From positions 1,488,001 through 1,552,000 of the forward strand of contig JAYJMM010000039.1 of the NCBI GenBank assembly GCA_037349105.1: a DNA stretch of 64,000 nt, written 5' to 3'. This DNA is from Limnomonas spitsbergensis. Taxonomy: Eukaryota > Chlorophyta > Chlorophyceae > Chlamydomonadales. Within the stretch, counting starts at the first letter, position 1. Each line of letters starts with the position of its first letter. The notes under the pieces were generated by a model. The model saw only the letters and a list, made by a program, of their open reading frames with translations. It searched no databases and was not told the origin of the DNA. A program made the translations under genes and the position numbers. Shown here in pieces: positions 35,303 through 48,007 of the stretch.

Positions 35303-38300
35303 TGCGCATGGAGATGTGGAAGGCTTCAATGTGAAGGAGTATCTGCATCCGTCTTTAACCCCGAGTCACTTAAGGCCCTACCCAGCACCACTCAAAACAA
35401 AACTAACCCAACTACGATGCTCTTCATGATAAAGCGACACAACAGCATCACGTCTGCAAGGGATCGGCACCGACAGCTGTGTGCACGCATGTATGTGCAG
35501 GTGCGTGCGTGCAGGCCTGTGCGACGTGCGTGTGTGCTCGTCCAAACGGATCCCCTACCCTCCACCCTGGACGTGTGATTGACAGAACCATCTCATCCCG
35601 AACCTGATGGGATGGGTGTAGGACTCAGCTCTGATTGAGAGTTAAGCACGAAACTTACAAGAAGGAGGGGAACTTTAGAGCAGGCCAGACTTGACGTGGC
35701 CTGTGCTGACCTTGCAACACTATTGCTTGCGTCTCCAGTATATTAAAATATCCTGAACGCCGTTCATACAGTATGTATTGTACTGGAATACCGTATAATA
35801 AATTCTCCTGGAGATCTTTCTTAGGTTGGCCTCTGGCCATACTTGAGAGGGAAGTCAACATTATGGAAGGGCATGAGGCCATGTTATCAGTGAGTGTTGG
35901 GCAATTTACGGTCCTTGCGGTCGTTTATGGTTCACAGTCACAACTGTGTGTAAACGACCAGACTGATCCAGTAGTGACTGTGTGTAACTGTGAACAATTG
36001 TGGGTTTGACTCAAGGCGAGTGTGGATAGCTGTTGGGATAGCCTGTGCTGGCAGTGCGACACTACTGTGTCTGTCACCAGCAGTGACTGCATGCCACTGT
36101 GAATGGCCCTGAGGGTTTCACCAGAGGCCCTGTGGGCAGCTGTGGGCGATCATCTCACCCCGAAGCTGATGGGATGGCCGTCGCAACCGATGAACACACG
36201 TCCCTTGAAATGACTGTTATCCACTCCCTCTAGGATCTGAGCACGGTATAGGGAGGGGGGGGGGTACAACAAAACAATAAGGGCATTGCCGAGATTAACA
36301 CCACAGATGAATTCGGGCCCCTTGAATTGACAGCTGTCCTCACCATCCAGGATCTGTGCACACCGCACAGGGAGCATAAAAACAAAACAGCAAAAAATTG
36401 TGAAATAAATGTGTGAGGCATTTAGAAGGTGGGGTAACATAAAAACATGGTACGGTACGTCAGCGGAGATAGTGCACTGGTTGCAAGCCCCTCCCACTCA
36501 TTGCACTGGCTGGACGAGTGTCCAGCACACTAATTGACAGACCAGAAGAGTGTCCAACCCTTGAATTGCAAGGCTGGAAATGTGGTCGTCACACTTTTTG
36601 CCAGGCTAGACGGGTGGGAGGGGCTTGCAATCAGTGTCCATCACCCTCGCTCACACCAGTCATGCACGAGTCCGCACGACAACTGAGAAAGATTGACATC
36701 AAGTTACATCCTCACTAAAATAACCAAACTGGATTTGAACACATCACACTTGCCACAACAGTCACACCCTCGTACACTCATGCCCCACTCACACTCATCG
36801 ACAGGCTGGCTGCATCCTCATAGTGGCACAGGTTGACCATGTAGCCTTCCCAACGCGGCACCTCCTTCCACTGTGTAAGGGGGAGGGAAGGTCAATCGTC
36901 CCTTGAGAGAGGGAAGGTCAATCATCCGTTAAGGGACGGGCTGTCAAACTTCCCTGACTCCTTCGAGGGAGCGGAGTTCAATCGTCTGAAAAGGGAGGGA
37001 AGGTCAATCGTCCGTCAAGGGACGGGCTGTCAAACTTCCCTGACTCCTTCGAAGGAGCGGAGTTCAATCGTCTGAAAAGGGAGGGAAGGTCAATCGTCCG
37101 TCAAGGGACGGGCTGTCAAACTTCCCTGACTCCTTCGAGGGAGCGGAGTTCAATCGTCTGAAAAGGGAGGGAAGGTCAATCGTCCGTCAAGGGAGGGGAA
37201 CTAAATTGTCTGTTGAGGGAGGGAAGGTGAATCGTCCGTTGAGGAGGGAAGGTAAATCATTGGTTTAGCGAGGGACGTACGATCAATCCATGAATATGAG
37301 TGCCTCATGCCTGAAGTTTGTTTCTGCTGCAACTGCACCCAGCCGCAAATACAGTGCATGACAGGCGATGCGGGGTTTAACCAGGCTTCCTTCTGTGCTT
37401 ACTACATGGACTAAGGGTTTAGGGGGTTGGAACCCTGAACCCTTGCTAGGTCACAGCAGAGGGGGTGGGGGTGTACCCTGCCCCTGGTTCTGCATGTTTC
37501 CCTCAGAAAGACGTACCCCTTCCTGTGGTGTCCGCCTTCATGAGGTCCCGGCCAGGATCTCACCCACCTTGAGGAAAGCTGTGTGGGCTCCGCGGTTCAG
37601 GTGGTACAGCCCCACCAGGCGAACCACGTTGCCCTCAGCCTGTTGCGGGAGGAACAGGTGGGGGCTGTAAGGATGCCGAAGAAAAGCATTCTTTCCGGGT
37701 TGGCGCCTCTTCATGGAGGCCAAGCCGTCGCACACCAAATATATTCCAGATCCTTCATGTAATCATCATAATGAAATTCATACCGGTAAGGGATAGAAAC
37801 AAGGGTGGGAAAGTGGGGCAGAGCCGCACAGCCGTAGCTGCGACACTGCGTGCTCAGCACCATCAGGACTGTGCCCCCCCCCTCCGTTACCATCCAGTTA
37901 TGGATCAGGCATGACCATCAGGACAGACATCAGCCCCAGAAAATACTTTTCCTTATCATTATTTGACTTTTTGTTTTAAGCATACCTTTTTTAAATGTAT
38001 CATCTGTTTTTTGAACTGAGGGCATATTTTTTCTTCATAAACATAATATTTTTTCTTTAATTAATTCAACGACGTTTTTTACAATTTATTTCCGATGCCA
38101 GGGTTGCACATGGGTCTCGTCGAGGAAGCTGACAAGAAGCCGCTCCTTTGCGACTATGGGGGGAGCACCAGATCCTCTCTCCATCCCAGCAAGCCACAGT
38201 CATCAGCACGCGACAACTGGGGGCGCTGGGAAGTCCAACTGCTTCCAACAATCAAATGGAAGCATCCCATTCCTTTATCCAAAAGCATCTGATCCCCTTG

Positions 38301-40958
38301 GGGGCATGGGCCCGAAGGGCTACCTGGAGTGCAGCCGGTCTGCTCCCTGCCCTCACTGTTGACAGAGCGGTAAAGCCTGACGCCAGATGTCTGCTGGCTC
38401 TACCGCTCAGTCAACAATACCAGCCTCACCTGCAGGACCGCATCCTCCGCCAGTAGAAGCCTGTCAGTCGAAGGCCCCTTCCCCAGAGGCACCATGGGGC
38501 AATTGTCGTCCGAGACCTGCAGGGCAACGGGGTTCGAATTGTGTAACGTGTCAGTTTGTATTTAAATACAGGAGACAGCTGGCAGACAGAGAGGTCAACA
38601 GTCATCAGGGTAGGGCGCTAGGTGCGCCAGCCGCCACCCCAAGTGGGAGCATCAAATCGCTGAAGGCGCTGATCCCCGACCATACTGCCTGCTGCCGACC
38701 AAGGGCAGACAGCGTGTTTTTCTCTGCTTCTATATCACGAGGGTTGCGGGTATTGATATGGGTGGTCAAACATTTCTCGGCTGTGAATCAATGCCTATGG
38801 TTAAGGGTTCAGGGTTTGGGGCTGAGAATCAATGCCTACTTCCCTGCTTTTTATCCTCACTCCCCTCTTTATGTCCTCATTTCCCCCCCTTGGCGTCTCC
38901 TCAGCTTCCTACTGTATCAGCAGCCAGAGCACACCTCCTCGGCTGCCTGCTTCAGCTGTTTGATCATGTCCCCTCTCCTTTTCTTCTTCCTTGTACCTTA
39001 ACCTCCTTTCTTCTGGCGTGCCCCAGCATAATAACGTCAGCTTGTCTCCCCCCACAGAGGGACCGAAATACCACTCCATAAATAAAAAAATGAGCACCTA
39101 CCGTACGCCATAGAGCGTGGACTGACGAAGCCTCTGATACTGACCAGACCATACAAGGAATTCATGCTTGAATACATGCATGATGCGCACAGTCCATCAG
39201 GGGCGGTGGAGACAATGAAACAAAGTCAAAATGCACTTGCCCTCGGGAGCAGCCAGCCCTTACCTCTTCGCCCTTGTCCGCAGCGCACACGCTCAAGCTG
39301 GAGGTGAAAACAAACGAGCCGCCGCCGGCAGGCCCTTCCCACAACGCCAGGGCTTCACGAACCTACGCAGCCGTTTCGGAAATTCAAAAACCAGCTTCCA
39401 GGATTCAGATTTTAGTTGTCGTAGATTTGATTTGGGCATGATTTGGGCATGACCTTCCCTCGGGCATGATTTGGGCATGACCTTCCCTCGGGCATGACCT
39501 TCCCTCAGGCATGATTTGGGCATGACCTTCCCTCGGGCATGATTTGGGCATGACCTTCCCTCGGGCATGATTTGGGCATGATTTGGGCATGACCTTCCCT
39601 CAGGCATGATTTGGGCATGACCTTCCCTCGGGCATGATTTCTTTCCATGCTGTCCTCAGAGCAAACTGTCGACTAAAATTCTTAAAATCAACTGAAAACT
39701 ACCATCGGCAATTGATTACCAGTAAATTCATGGATCCCTAACCCCAGACAACGCTTATCATGAGGGAAGGCAAAGAAAATCTACGGTACAGTACTACAGT
39801 AACATATAACAAAGTTGGCGGCAGGGCCCCTCCCTCACCGATGCCGGGTAATCTTGGCTGCCTGATGGCGGAGCGCTGAAGACAACGTAGGGGAACTTGC
39901 GGCCTGCAGGCATGTCCTCCTTGATGGCTGGGACGATGCCCAAACTTTGGAGCCTGGGTTGGGGTGAAGGACGTGGAGGGCATGGAGTGAGTGTATGTGG
40001 CATTTATTGCCAAGTGGCTTCATAGTCCATAATATTTTTATATTGCCTTGGGGCACAGCAGCGAGCTGCTATGCACGCACATGCCCCATGCGGATGATGC
40101 ATGCAGTCATGCATGCACATGCCCCATGCAGATGATGCATGCAGCCAAGCACGCACATGCCACGTTGCAGCCTCTGACACATGATGCACATATTCCTCAG
40201 CCCGGTGTTCCCTGCACACATACTGCTGCTTCCATGCCATATGCATGAGGCAGCACAGCATGAGTCGCTCATGCCGCATGGCAAATCCAGCAGCAAAAGA
40301 CACATGCATGTCTCCGTCCGTCACTCTTTACGCTGCTTTTGTAGCTTCCAAGACACGCAAGGCACAGCCTGAGTCGCCCATGCCGCATGGCATCCTTCAC
40401 AGCATGAGATACCAATTCATGCACCTGCTGTTCCTTCCGCAGCCATTGCTGCTCCCATGCCATGCAAAAAGTGAGACAACCTGAGTCGCTTCTTGATTGC
40501 TGTGCTGCCCAGTGAAAGCACCTGTCATGGCGAGTGGTGGTGTTGGTCAGGCCCACAACCGTGCTGGAGGGGTACGCCTCCTTCCACAACTTCCCCAAGG
40601 TGCCTCCCAAGACGCCAGGCCCGACCACTAGCAGGTCTCTTGGGGTAGTAGGCACGGAGGGTAGCGCGGCCATGGCCAGTACGGAGAGGTGCGCGGATCG
40701 GCGTGAGAGGACACGAAGCGTCGGAGAGCGTGGGTTTACCGAGCCTGTGCTGCAGGTTAAAGCGCCGTACGGTCTCAAGACAATATGACGCCGGCTTGTC
40801 GACCCTCCCAGAGATGAGGTGTGCGATGACGATGTTGCCGAGGCTACTGCGCTGGGCGTTAGGGAGAATCTCTGCTTCAGGTACGATGGCGCAACGGATG
40901 CAGCAGTTGCTACTGGTGGGGCAGAAGAGCAGCAGCGGGACAACCGACAGTGTTGCAT
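34494..40958 (-). CDS. YeeZ-like NAD(P)-binding Rossmann protein, probable transit peptide
   Basis: Eight exons join in phase: 40958-40522, 39953-39839, 39362-39264, 38516-38430, 37639-37568, 36870-36793, 36236-36159 and 34709-34494 (TGA), giving 393 residues. The first ~100 residues are Ser/Arg/Ala-rich and nearly free of acidic residues, as in a plastid or mitochondrial transit peptide. Then [17 protein letters not shown] carries the dinucleotide-binding GxGxxG-like loop (about 113-119). Family landmarks follow in order: [89 protein letters not shown] and a C-terminal [14 protein letters not shown]. This matches the atypical SDR family of E. coli YeeZ and its plant chloroplast relatives. 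The substrate is unknown. The catalytic Tyr of typical SDRs appears replaced by Cys (SLSVCA). I chose the first ATG in the open frame as the start. Confidence 0.88.
34890..34930 (+). repeat. Dispersed repeat family 1, partial copy
   Basis: TCTGCTCAAAGGGCTTGGCC followed by GCATGGGCGCCCTACTG matches the right half of the family. It is intronic. Confidence 0.5.
35034..35303. repeat. (GT)n microsatellite with GAGTGT interruptions
   Basis: About 270 bp of GT repeats with regularly spaced GCGAGTGT variants in the last intron of the YeeZ-like gene. It opens artefactual frames on both strands. Confidence 0.97.
36290..36353 (-). pseudogene. Decayed tandem copy of an exon
   Basis: After an acceptor-like TGCACAG it encodes [18 protein letters not shown]. 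The functional exon 117 bp downstream on this strand (36236-36159) encodes [20 protein letters not shown]. The copy has lost the GHPISFG end and its donor. A further fragment of the exon end is recognisable at about 35585-35615. Confidence 0.75.
36880..37270. repeat. ~95-bp tandem repeat, ~3 copies plus partial units
   Basis: Units contain GGGAGGGAAGGTCAATCGTC, CGTCAAGGGACGGGCTGTC and TCCTTCGAGGGAGCGGAG. The array sits in an intron of the YeeZ-like gene, starting ~10 bp upstream (transcript sense) of exon 36870-36793. Confidence 0.85.
39420..39787. mobile_element. MITE-like element, copy 2, with internal minisatellite
   Basis: Begins CGTAGATTTGATTTGGGC and ends AAAATCTACGGTA, and the right two-thirds align by eye with the element at 1585-1779. 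The left part is expanded to 368 bp in total by a ~27 bp tandem array (GGCATGATTTGGGCATG, ACCTTCCCTC) between about 39427 and 39640. That array is derived from the element's own terminal sequence. Confidence 0.75.
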
Positions 40959-42238
40959 CGCGATGTCCACGTGGGTCGATGATCGATGCAATGATTCCAC
41001 GAGTGATTGGTGGGCGTTCTTGTAAGTGGAGGTTCGGCTGGAGGGGGGTGATGCGTGACGTGACTGTAGGGCCCTGTCGCACCGAACACCAATGTACAGC
41101 AAGCCAGATCTGTGGTGATCAGAGATCTCTGGTGGTGATCTACCGGCTGGTCAGACGTGACGTCAGGGTGCGAGAGAGGTAGATCTTAGCATCACATGCC
41201 CTGTTTTCAGTCCTCTGTTACGTGGACTAGTGAGTGGTGCTCTTTGGAGCGAAGCTTCTTACATGCCAGTGGGAGTGCTACAATTGTTTCTTGTGAAGAT
41301 ATGGTACCGGTAAGAAGATTAGGCACTACCAGTATTTAATATGAAATGCATAGCAATCTAGCTCCCTCGCATTGGTAATGGTGCATTGCCTATCCATCCA
41401 AAGCAAACGCCAGTCTCTTGCACTCAGGCTGAAAGGTTAGTACCGGCAGGGGTACCGATTGTTAAGATAGTGCTATTTACAGGCCAGATTTACAGGGCCA
41501 GAAGCTTTACTTCTTCATCAGACAAGCAAAACTGGGTCATCGAGCAAGAGAACCCTGTGTCCCCCGCATGCTTCCTACCAGAAAACAAACACGCTGTAAA
41601 GCGATGAGAAGAAGAGTACGGTACCCCAGCAAAAAGGCAGGAAATAAACTGCCAACGGCACTCATGTGGAATGGGAGATGTTTGGTGAATGGGCTGATAC
41701 CGGGTAGTTTTACAAAGGGGTCTGACCATTAATCCCACAATTGAAACAGAAAATACAAAGGAAAGATCACTGGAGCATACATGTCTTGCACCTAATCAGC
41801 AGTCAGAAATACTGGTAAACAAATAAAATTTTCAGAACCAGTGGAATCCGAGTGGAATAGTGAAAGCCAGTTTGGTTCCACTTATTAGCAGATCCGTTTG
41901 CACTCGTTAGTTCGCACAGGCATGCAGCAGTGTATATTCTTGTAAGGTTAAAAAAACATACACCATATAAAATACCTGAAAAGCTCCTACTCACTGGTAC
42001 TACTGGGTGTGGTGTTGCAAGCATGACTGGTGAAAGCTGAGACGCTACCGTGCGGAGATAATAAGTCTGTTACTGACATCACCGCTGCATCAGAAGAGTC
42101 TTACTGAGGCCATGTGAGGGCTGCAGAGGGAGCCGCAGCAAACACGCAGGGTAACCGAATCCACTGTTATTGGGAACCGACATGCCCTTCCTTGCCTCAC
42201 AAGGCAGAAACAAATGGAGGGCAGGCATGCTGCTCTCC
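40959..42238. other. Intergenic spacer
   Basis: Upstream region of the YeeZ-like gene and 3' flank of the kinase gene. I see no coding exons, RNA genes or repeat copies here. Confidence 0.55.
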
Positions 42239-45200
42239 TTAGAAGAAACCACAATGTCGTTTGATCTGGCGGCGGCGACTGCAGCTGCCCTGTGCTGCTG
42301 CAGCACGAGGCGACCCCCCTACAGCGCCCGATGTATGCTGACGTGGCACAGTCCCCCTGAGTCCCCCACTGCCGGCCGCTGCTGCTGTACATGCTGCGCC
42401 TGAGCCAGCATCGGCGCCTGTCTGAGAGCCGCTGAGGCCGCCCAGCAACCCGTCGACGCCACCAGCTGCAGCCGCTGCCTCTGCGCCCCAGCAGCTGTCT
42501 GCCGCCGAGGAGCCGCCGGTGCTATTCGGTGCGTCGGTTCCTTCCTCCCCGCCACATGCGTTGGACGCCACGCCGCAGAAGGACGGCCATTCCTGCTTCC
42601 GCTTCTGGCCCCTCGGGGACCAAGTCTCGCCCACCTCCTCAGGGAAGGGATCCACCAGCCTTGCTTCTGCGACTGGGAACGTGACCGGGGTTGGCAGGCG
42701 CCGCCTCTGGTTTCTGATTGAGTTCTCAGGGGGTGCTGCTGCTGCGGTCGACAGGAGGGACTCCATCAGGCCATAGTTGAGCTCCTCCTTGGACTGTGTG
42801 TGATCGATCCACACCTTCAGAAAGCCTGGCACAATCTCAGACAGGGGGGCCACGACGCCTGCCCCAAAGTCCATCATGGTCTGAGCGGGGATGAAGCTTG
42901 GGCCTGCGTCTGACGCTGCCCCCCCTGTGGCTCCAGGCTGGTGTAAGGCGGGACGATGGACGGCGGTCAGTAAGTGCCACATGTGGGCCTTCCGCTTGGC
43001 CATTCCGCTCAGCACCTTAGGTGTCCAGAGGTGCGGGGGCAGGTGGCCCTCTTTCGAAGTGGACGCAGAGACTGCAGTTATGTCCCATGGCAGAGTGCCA
43101 CAGCCTGTAGACAAGGTTGGGGTTAAGACGGGTGCACGGCCTCAGCAAACGTATAGTGTGGCGATAGTCATAGCATCTCTTATATGCACTAGTATCGGTA
43201 CCAGGTCAGGGAGTGTGAAACTTTGAGAAAACTTCATACTCATCTCTGTCCTTTTGAGGCGGACTGCAGACATTCATCATGGATGCGAGGGCACATACCA
43301 GTGGCCTTCAAGAGAAGGCTGAACAAGGCCTTCTTGGCTTTACATCTCGATCGGGAAATGTGGAATTGTGGTCCTAAGGTGCGGGTAAACAATATCTCCA
43401 GGTGTTTACTACTGAAGGCGCGACCAAGCCTTGTCGCGAGGTATGTCAGACTATTTGCTCAAGTACCCACCAGACCCCCCCTTTTGACCAACTGTTGGAC
43501 AGCCACCACTGGCTTTCCAACAGTCGGCCCAAACCTGAAATGGCCCACAACCGGTGGCCCAAGGGATTACTGCACCGGGATTGCTGCACCAGGCCCCCTC
43601 GCTGTAGTTTGTGATGTAGCTGAATTGAAGTCAAAGCACCTAAAAATGAACAGGGATGCCAGATTTGTTCCCTCAGCTCACCCAAATACATTTCCAGCAG
43701 GGCATAGCCCAGGCTTTCGAGGTCGTCTCTGGCGCTCTGATTGCCACTGTTGAGGGCAGCGCAGCTGGCGTAGTCAGGTGTGCCAACAAAAACGATTGGA
43801 CCCCCCTTATCGCCAGGCTTTGGAGCCTTGTGTACAAATCCTACGATGTCAGGGTGAAGGTGGCATTGGCGACGTCTAAGATTACGGAGCCGTCCACTAA
43901 CACTTCCGGGCAGTCCATGGCCAAATATCGGATGACAGCAATTTTCAGCCCGGGGACTGTTGTAACCAGGGGTTGCAACAATTGAGAAGTGGCGTAACAA
44001 GGCCAGACAGGATCAGGCAAGGCTTTCAATGCACAGATTTCAGGCCTCCTTTTCGGATTTAGGTGGTCTAAAAGTGGATATGATAAAAAAACATCCACTT
44101 TTATAGCCTGGGCAGCACTGCTAGCCGGTATTTGATTAAGTGCACATCAGACCCCCTTGGGCCGATTGGGATCAAAACTTGACCGGCTTTCAGCCCGTTG
44201 CCCAAACAGAGGGTTTACTGCAAGAAGCCTTGCAAGCCATAAGCAGGATTGTAGCTGAAGTGTAGCTAAGGCACCAGAAAAATATAGAGTGCCGCCCAGA
44301 TGAAATCCAATTTAGTGCAGCGTTCTGGGCAAGAGGTTCCAGTGGAGCATGCTTGTATACTTAACAAAAAACGCACCCAGGTCAATTATGCATGCTCTGC
44401 ACTTATCAACGCCTGGGAGGAGCGTAGAGGGGTGGGGTAGGCAGAAGTTCCCCGGTTTGACATCACGATGGACCAATCCGCAGTCGTGTAGCTGCTTGAG
44501 GGCTGAAAGCATTGACTGGGCCACCTGTACAGCAACGCAAAGAGCAAGCAGCAGTAATCATCATGATGGATCTGTAGATCTGTAGTCAGCACAAGCTAAA
44601 TATCCAGGGAACAGCAGTACCTTCTATGCATATCCTCTTTCTTAACACTGACGATTGGATACATTTGGTTTCAATCTAATTACAAGTACAGCCATAGGTT
44701 TTTATCTACTACCGTATACTGGCGGTGTCAAATCTGACAATTTTAATTCATTAAACCCCAGTAGTCATAGATACTGTCAATTGTATGAAGTCTTTGTCTT
44801 TTATGTCTAGGGTTAGCCATGATCTAAGGTTGCAAAGAGCAAGCTTGGCATCATTGCGCACTTGTTTAAGTACAGCAACAGTGGGCAGGCGGATCCTACC
44901 TGAAAGAACGCGTAGTCATCATGAAGAAGACAAGGCTGGCTGGCACCAGGCACGAGGGGTACCTCGTGGCACGTGCATTTCCCTGCTGCCCTGAAAGTGC
45001 ACCTGCCAGGAAGTACAGGCGGGAGAAGGCAGGTCAGAGTCTGATTTTAGGATATCGTATATTCCTTCACACCCCTGCAACCTACGTGAAGGACATTGGT
45101 GTCAGCTCAGAATACAGGGAAGAGTTATGCGTTAAGTCTCTGAGGTTGGAAATTTGAGGGCTCGTTGATGCAGACCCTAAGAATTGTAAGCAGCCCTACC

Positions 45201-46363
45201 ATGCGAAACAAAATGCCATGCATGTCATTCCTCTGCAGGTTTGCCCGACTGACCTGCCCAGCAGCAGTTGAGAAGCAGACAATAATCACAATACGCAGAA
45301 GGCAAATAGGAGTCTCCCTTAATCCCATCCATGTCCCTGGGTGCATTTCATGATTGATTTACCTGCCAAGGAGCTTCATCACCATGTAAGAATGGATTTC
45401 GTTTTCTCTGAGACGGATCAGACCTGCCATGGGATCCGACATACGGTACCATGGTGTAATATTTTAGAGGTGGCTGATAAACAGACAGACACAATTTTGA
45501 AGGCAGAGAAGGCCTCCACAGTTCTGCTCGTGACAGCAGCACCCGTAGATCACAGGCCATAATAGGAAACAGGAAGGCTGCCATCTGCATGGAATCTTGA
45601 ACCTTGCTAACAGCATGCGATCCTCAAGTTAGAATCATGAATAATGCATCAAATTAAATCCAGCTCACCAGCCTCAATCAGAGTCGGCACACAGGAAAGA
45701 CCTTGAGCCTGCAAACTTGCGTACGTTTCAACCTCAGTCATGAAAGCCTGTGGGAATAAGGGTACCAGCACATACGGTGATCAGGGATAGTAAACATGCA
45801 AAGGTTACGGCTATGTTGCATACTCAGGGGCCATGCCTGCATTTCCTCACCAAGTGCTGAAAATGCTTGCACAGCTCAGTTTTTAACTCGCTTGCGTACT
45901 CCGGCTTAAGCAAGTGCAGAGGCACCTCTATCGGGTCACTGTCAATCTTCAGGGCAACTTCCATCCCAGTTTCTCCATCTCTGTACATTCAAAAAATGCA
46001 GCAGGACATGCAATGAGCCAAAACTGCCATGAATTAGGAAGTGCATTCAAATATCAAGATAAGGCTGATCGTGTTGATCAAACATCTTCATGAGCATGAT
46101 ATGGCTATACTGCCAGAAACTTTTAATCAACAAGGAATTACTGTGTATGAAGTTAAACCGTTTTCCTGTCATTCAATTACGAGGGTGGAGTCTCTGCTGT
46201 CCTGATCGAAGATGAAGTGCATATCGCTGCACCTTGTGTGGTACACGGTGGAGAATCCCCCTTGAGCCACTGTGCATAAGATCTGTAGTTTTCCAAAATT
46301 ACAGAAGCGTCTCAAGACTCCGGTGTGGCCTGTGGGTTTTAAGTCATTAGGGGGCCTTGTCAT
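42239..46363 (-). CDS. Casein-kinase-1-like Ser/Thr protein kinase
   Basis: Seven exons join in phase: 46363-46233, 45980-45851, 45747-45669, 45577-45483 (weak donor TCT|GTTTAT), 44524-44377, 43840-43682 and 43104-42239 (TAA), giving 535 residues. Kinase landmarks: glycine loop VAQGGFSTVY (about 32-41), VALK with Lys55, helix-C EVETYASLQAQG, hinge FLFPIMACDL, catalytic loop VHRDVKPGNF (Asp166), DLG in place of DFG (about 193-195), GTPDYAS in the activation segment, and SARDDLESLGYALLEMY. The last, with the following GTLPWD, is the CK1-group signature. The C-terminal ~200 residues are low-complexity (Ala/Gly/Ser/Arg). Key catalytic Lys and Asp residues are present, so it is probably active. 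Its substrate is unknown. The chosen start is the ATG nearest the kinase fold in an open frame; an upstream exon cannot be excluded. Confidence 0.85.
43490..43625 (-). repeat. Dispersed repeat family 3, diverged copy
   Basis: On the minus strand it starts TTCAGCTACATCACAAAC and continues with GGTGCAGCAATCCC and TTGGGCCACCGG blocks. It is intronic in the kinase gene. Confidence 0.4.
44140..44275 (-). repeat. Dispersed repeat family 3, copy
   Basis: On the minus strand it reads TTAGCTACACTTCAGCTACA, then CTCTGTTTGGGCAACGGG and CCCAATCGGCCCAAGGG. These are in the same order as at 8988-9145. Confidence 0.5.
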
Positions 46364-47747
46364 GTGACCTGTAGTCAACCAGAGGGCAAATGTAAAGGAT
46401 AAAGTTTTGAGCTATTGCAATAATACAAATACCTGTCATACGCTGCGGCCATACGAAAATGAGATTAGATTTCCAGGATTCAGATATTTGCAGCAGGGTA
46501 AACAGTCCAGGCCAGATTCCAGGTATTAAGATAATTACTGTTTTTTCTTTGCAGGAAAACAGACAGCAGGGAGAGGAGCGGTATTTGAATATCAGAATCG
46601 CAGGAAACTCAGCATGCATAAGGCAAATTATTTCCTGGTGCATATCCGCTCATGCCTACCTCCCATGATGATCAGAGAAATTTGTTCCACTGATGCCACT
46701 GGAAATCGAATCAGCTGTAGATACAACTCTGATGCAGCCTCTGATGGGATAAAGTTGGGTGGGCTGCTGGCTTGGTGGGTAGATCAGAGTGGCTGTGGAG
46801 CTCTGAATCAGCTAACTCATATGGTGCTGAAATATTCTTAATCAGAGGTTATTCAATATGCAAGACGCAATTGAGTTCACGGTCTTCGTCTGCGAAATAC
46901 TGCATTAAAGAAACGAGACGGCAGAGGTCACAGGCAGCAGGGGCACGCCCCCGTCGATTCAAATCGGGTTCAAAACGAGGCGAAGCGCGGGCAGGAGTCG
47001 ATCCATTGTAACGTTTTAGGTCCTGCACTTGTTTTTGCGGGCTGTTCTCCAATGCTAATTGATGTCCAAGTGCCGGGTTTCCTTCGCCCTAAAATAGCTG
47101 CACAATACAGCGAGTGACTGAGATCCCTTCAAAAATACGGAACATATCGGCAGGGAGTGCCGGGAATTCGAGATGCACTGTTAGGGAGAATAGGATCTGG
47201 TCTTATCACATGCCTAGCATAGATGCATCCCTCGATTTCAAAAATGCCCCTGCTCGCCTTCACAAGTGTTTGCCATACCGTTTCACATGATAACATGAAC
47301 CATAGGGCCAGTTTCGAAAGCCGGCAGGAACGTTTTTCCTTCTTGGAGAGGCAGAAATCCGAGTGCGTCCCAGGGACGAAGACTTCAATCAATTACAGGT
47401 CCTCAATTTAGGCTAGGGAGACTCACAGGCCATTGTGAAATGCGGCAGAACTCGTCGCTACCACATGCTGCCGCCGTTGAACATCCCAATCATTATCTTG
47501 CAGATCATGACATTGACCCTTAAGCCCCCCTTAAAGGAGATCAAGAGTGCCTCATATTGACCAGAAAAGTAGGACAGTGATGTTCCTCTGGCAAATTGAA
47601 CGGTTCAAATAGCATGAGCCACACTAGCCAGACTAAAAAACTCGCAACTTGAACCCATGCGCGGAAGCTCAAGCACCACAGCTTTCCATGGCATGGGCGC
47701 ACAAACAAGAATAATACAGAGATACTTGCGGAACACTAACTCTAAAA
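46364..47747. other. Spacer between kinase 5' end and SELENOK 3' end
   Basis: Head-to-tail spacer on the minus strand. I found no convincing exons. The far right part is the distal 3' untranslated region of SELENOK. Confidence 0.55.
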
Positions 47748-47816
47748 CAGGGTCAACTTCAGCAGCTGTCCTCGCATCTTGCGGATGCGTTTAGGACAGC
47801 GCGTCATAGGACCCTG
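47748..47816 (-). promoter_or_regulatory. SECIS element (form 2) of SELENOK
   Basis: On the minus strand this 3'UTR structure has every part of a eukaryotic SECIS. Helix I pairs CAGGGTC (47816-47810) with GACCCTG (47754-47748). The core ATGAC (ATGA at 47807-47804) faces TGA (47761-47759), giving the tandem G.A quartet. Helix II pairs GCG+CTGTCCT with AGGACAG+C(T)GC, with one bulged T. An unpaired AAA (47792-47790) follows, then an apical mini-helix CGCATC/GATGCG closed by a CGCAA loop, which makes it form 2. It lies about 190 nt after the stop codon. It directs reading of UGA as selenocysteine. Confidence 0.93.
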
Positions 47817-48007
47817 CTGGGGGCAGGCCTCGCCAAACAGCTGCATGGGAGGGGCGATCCGGGGCGGAAGAAGCGGCTCACATCCGACGCCGCTTCCAAG
47901 CCTCTCCACGTCATGCCCCTCGCAACTGGATGGCGAGAGCGCTCAGGCGCCTCACTTGATTTACTTGGGATCAAACTCTCCCCACTGGCTGTACAGCCAT
48001 GGGGAGA

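Noticed and set aside
34923..35578. His/Thr- and Cys/Val-repeat ORFs
   Set aside because: They translate a (GT)n/(CA)n microsatellite.
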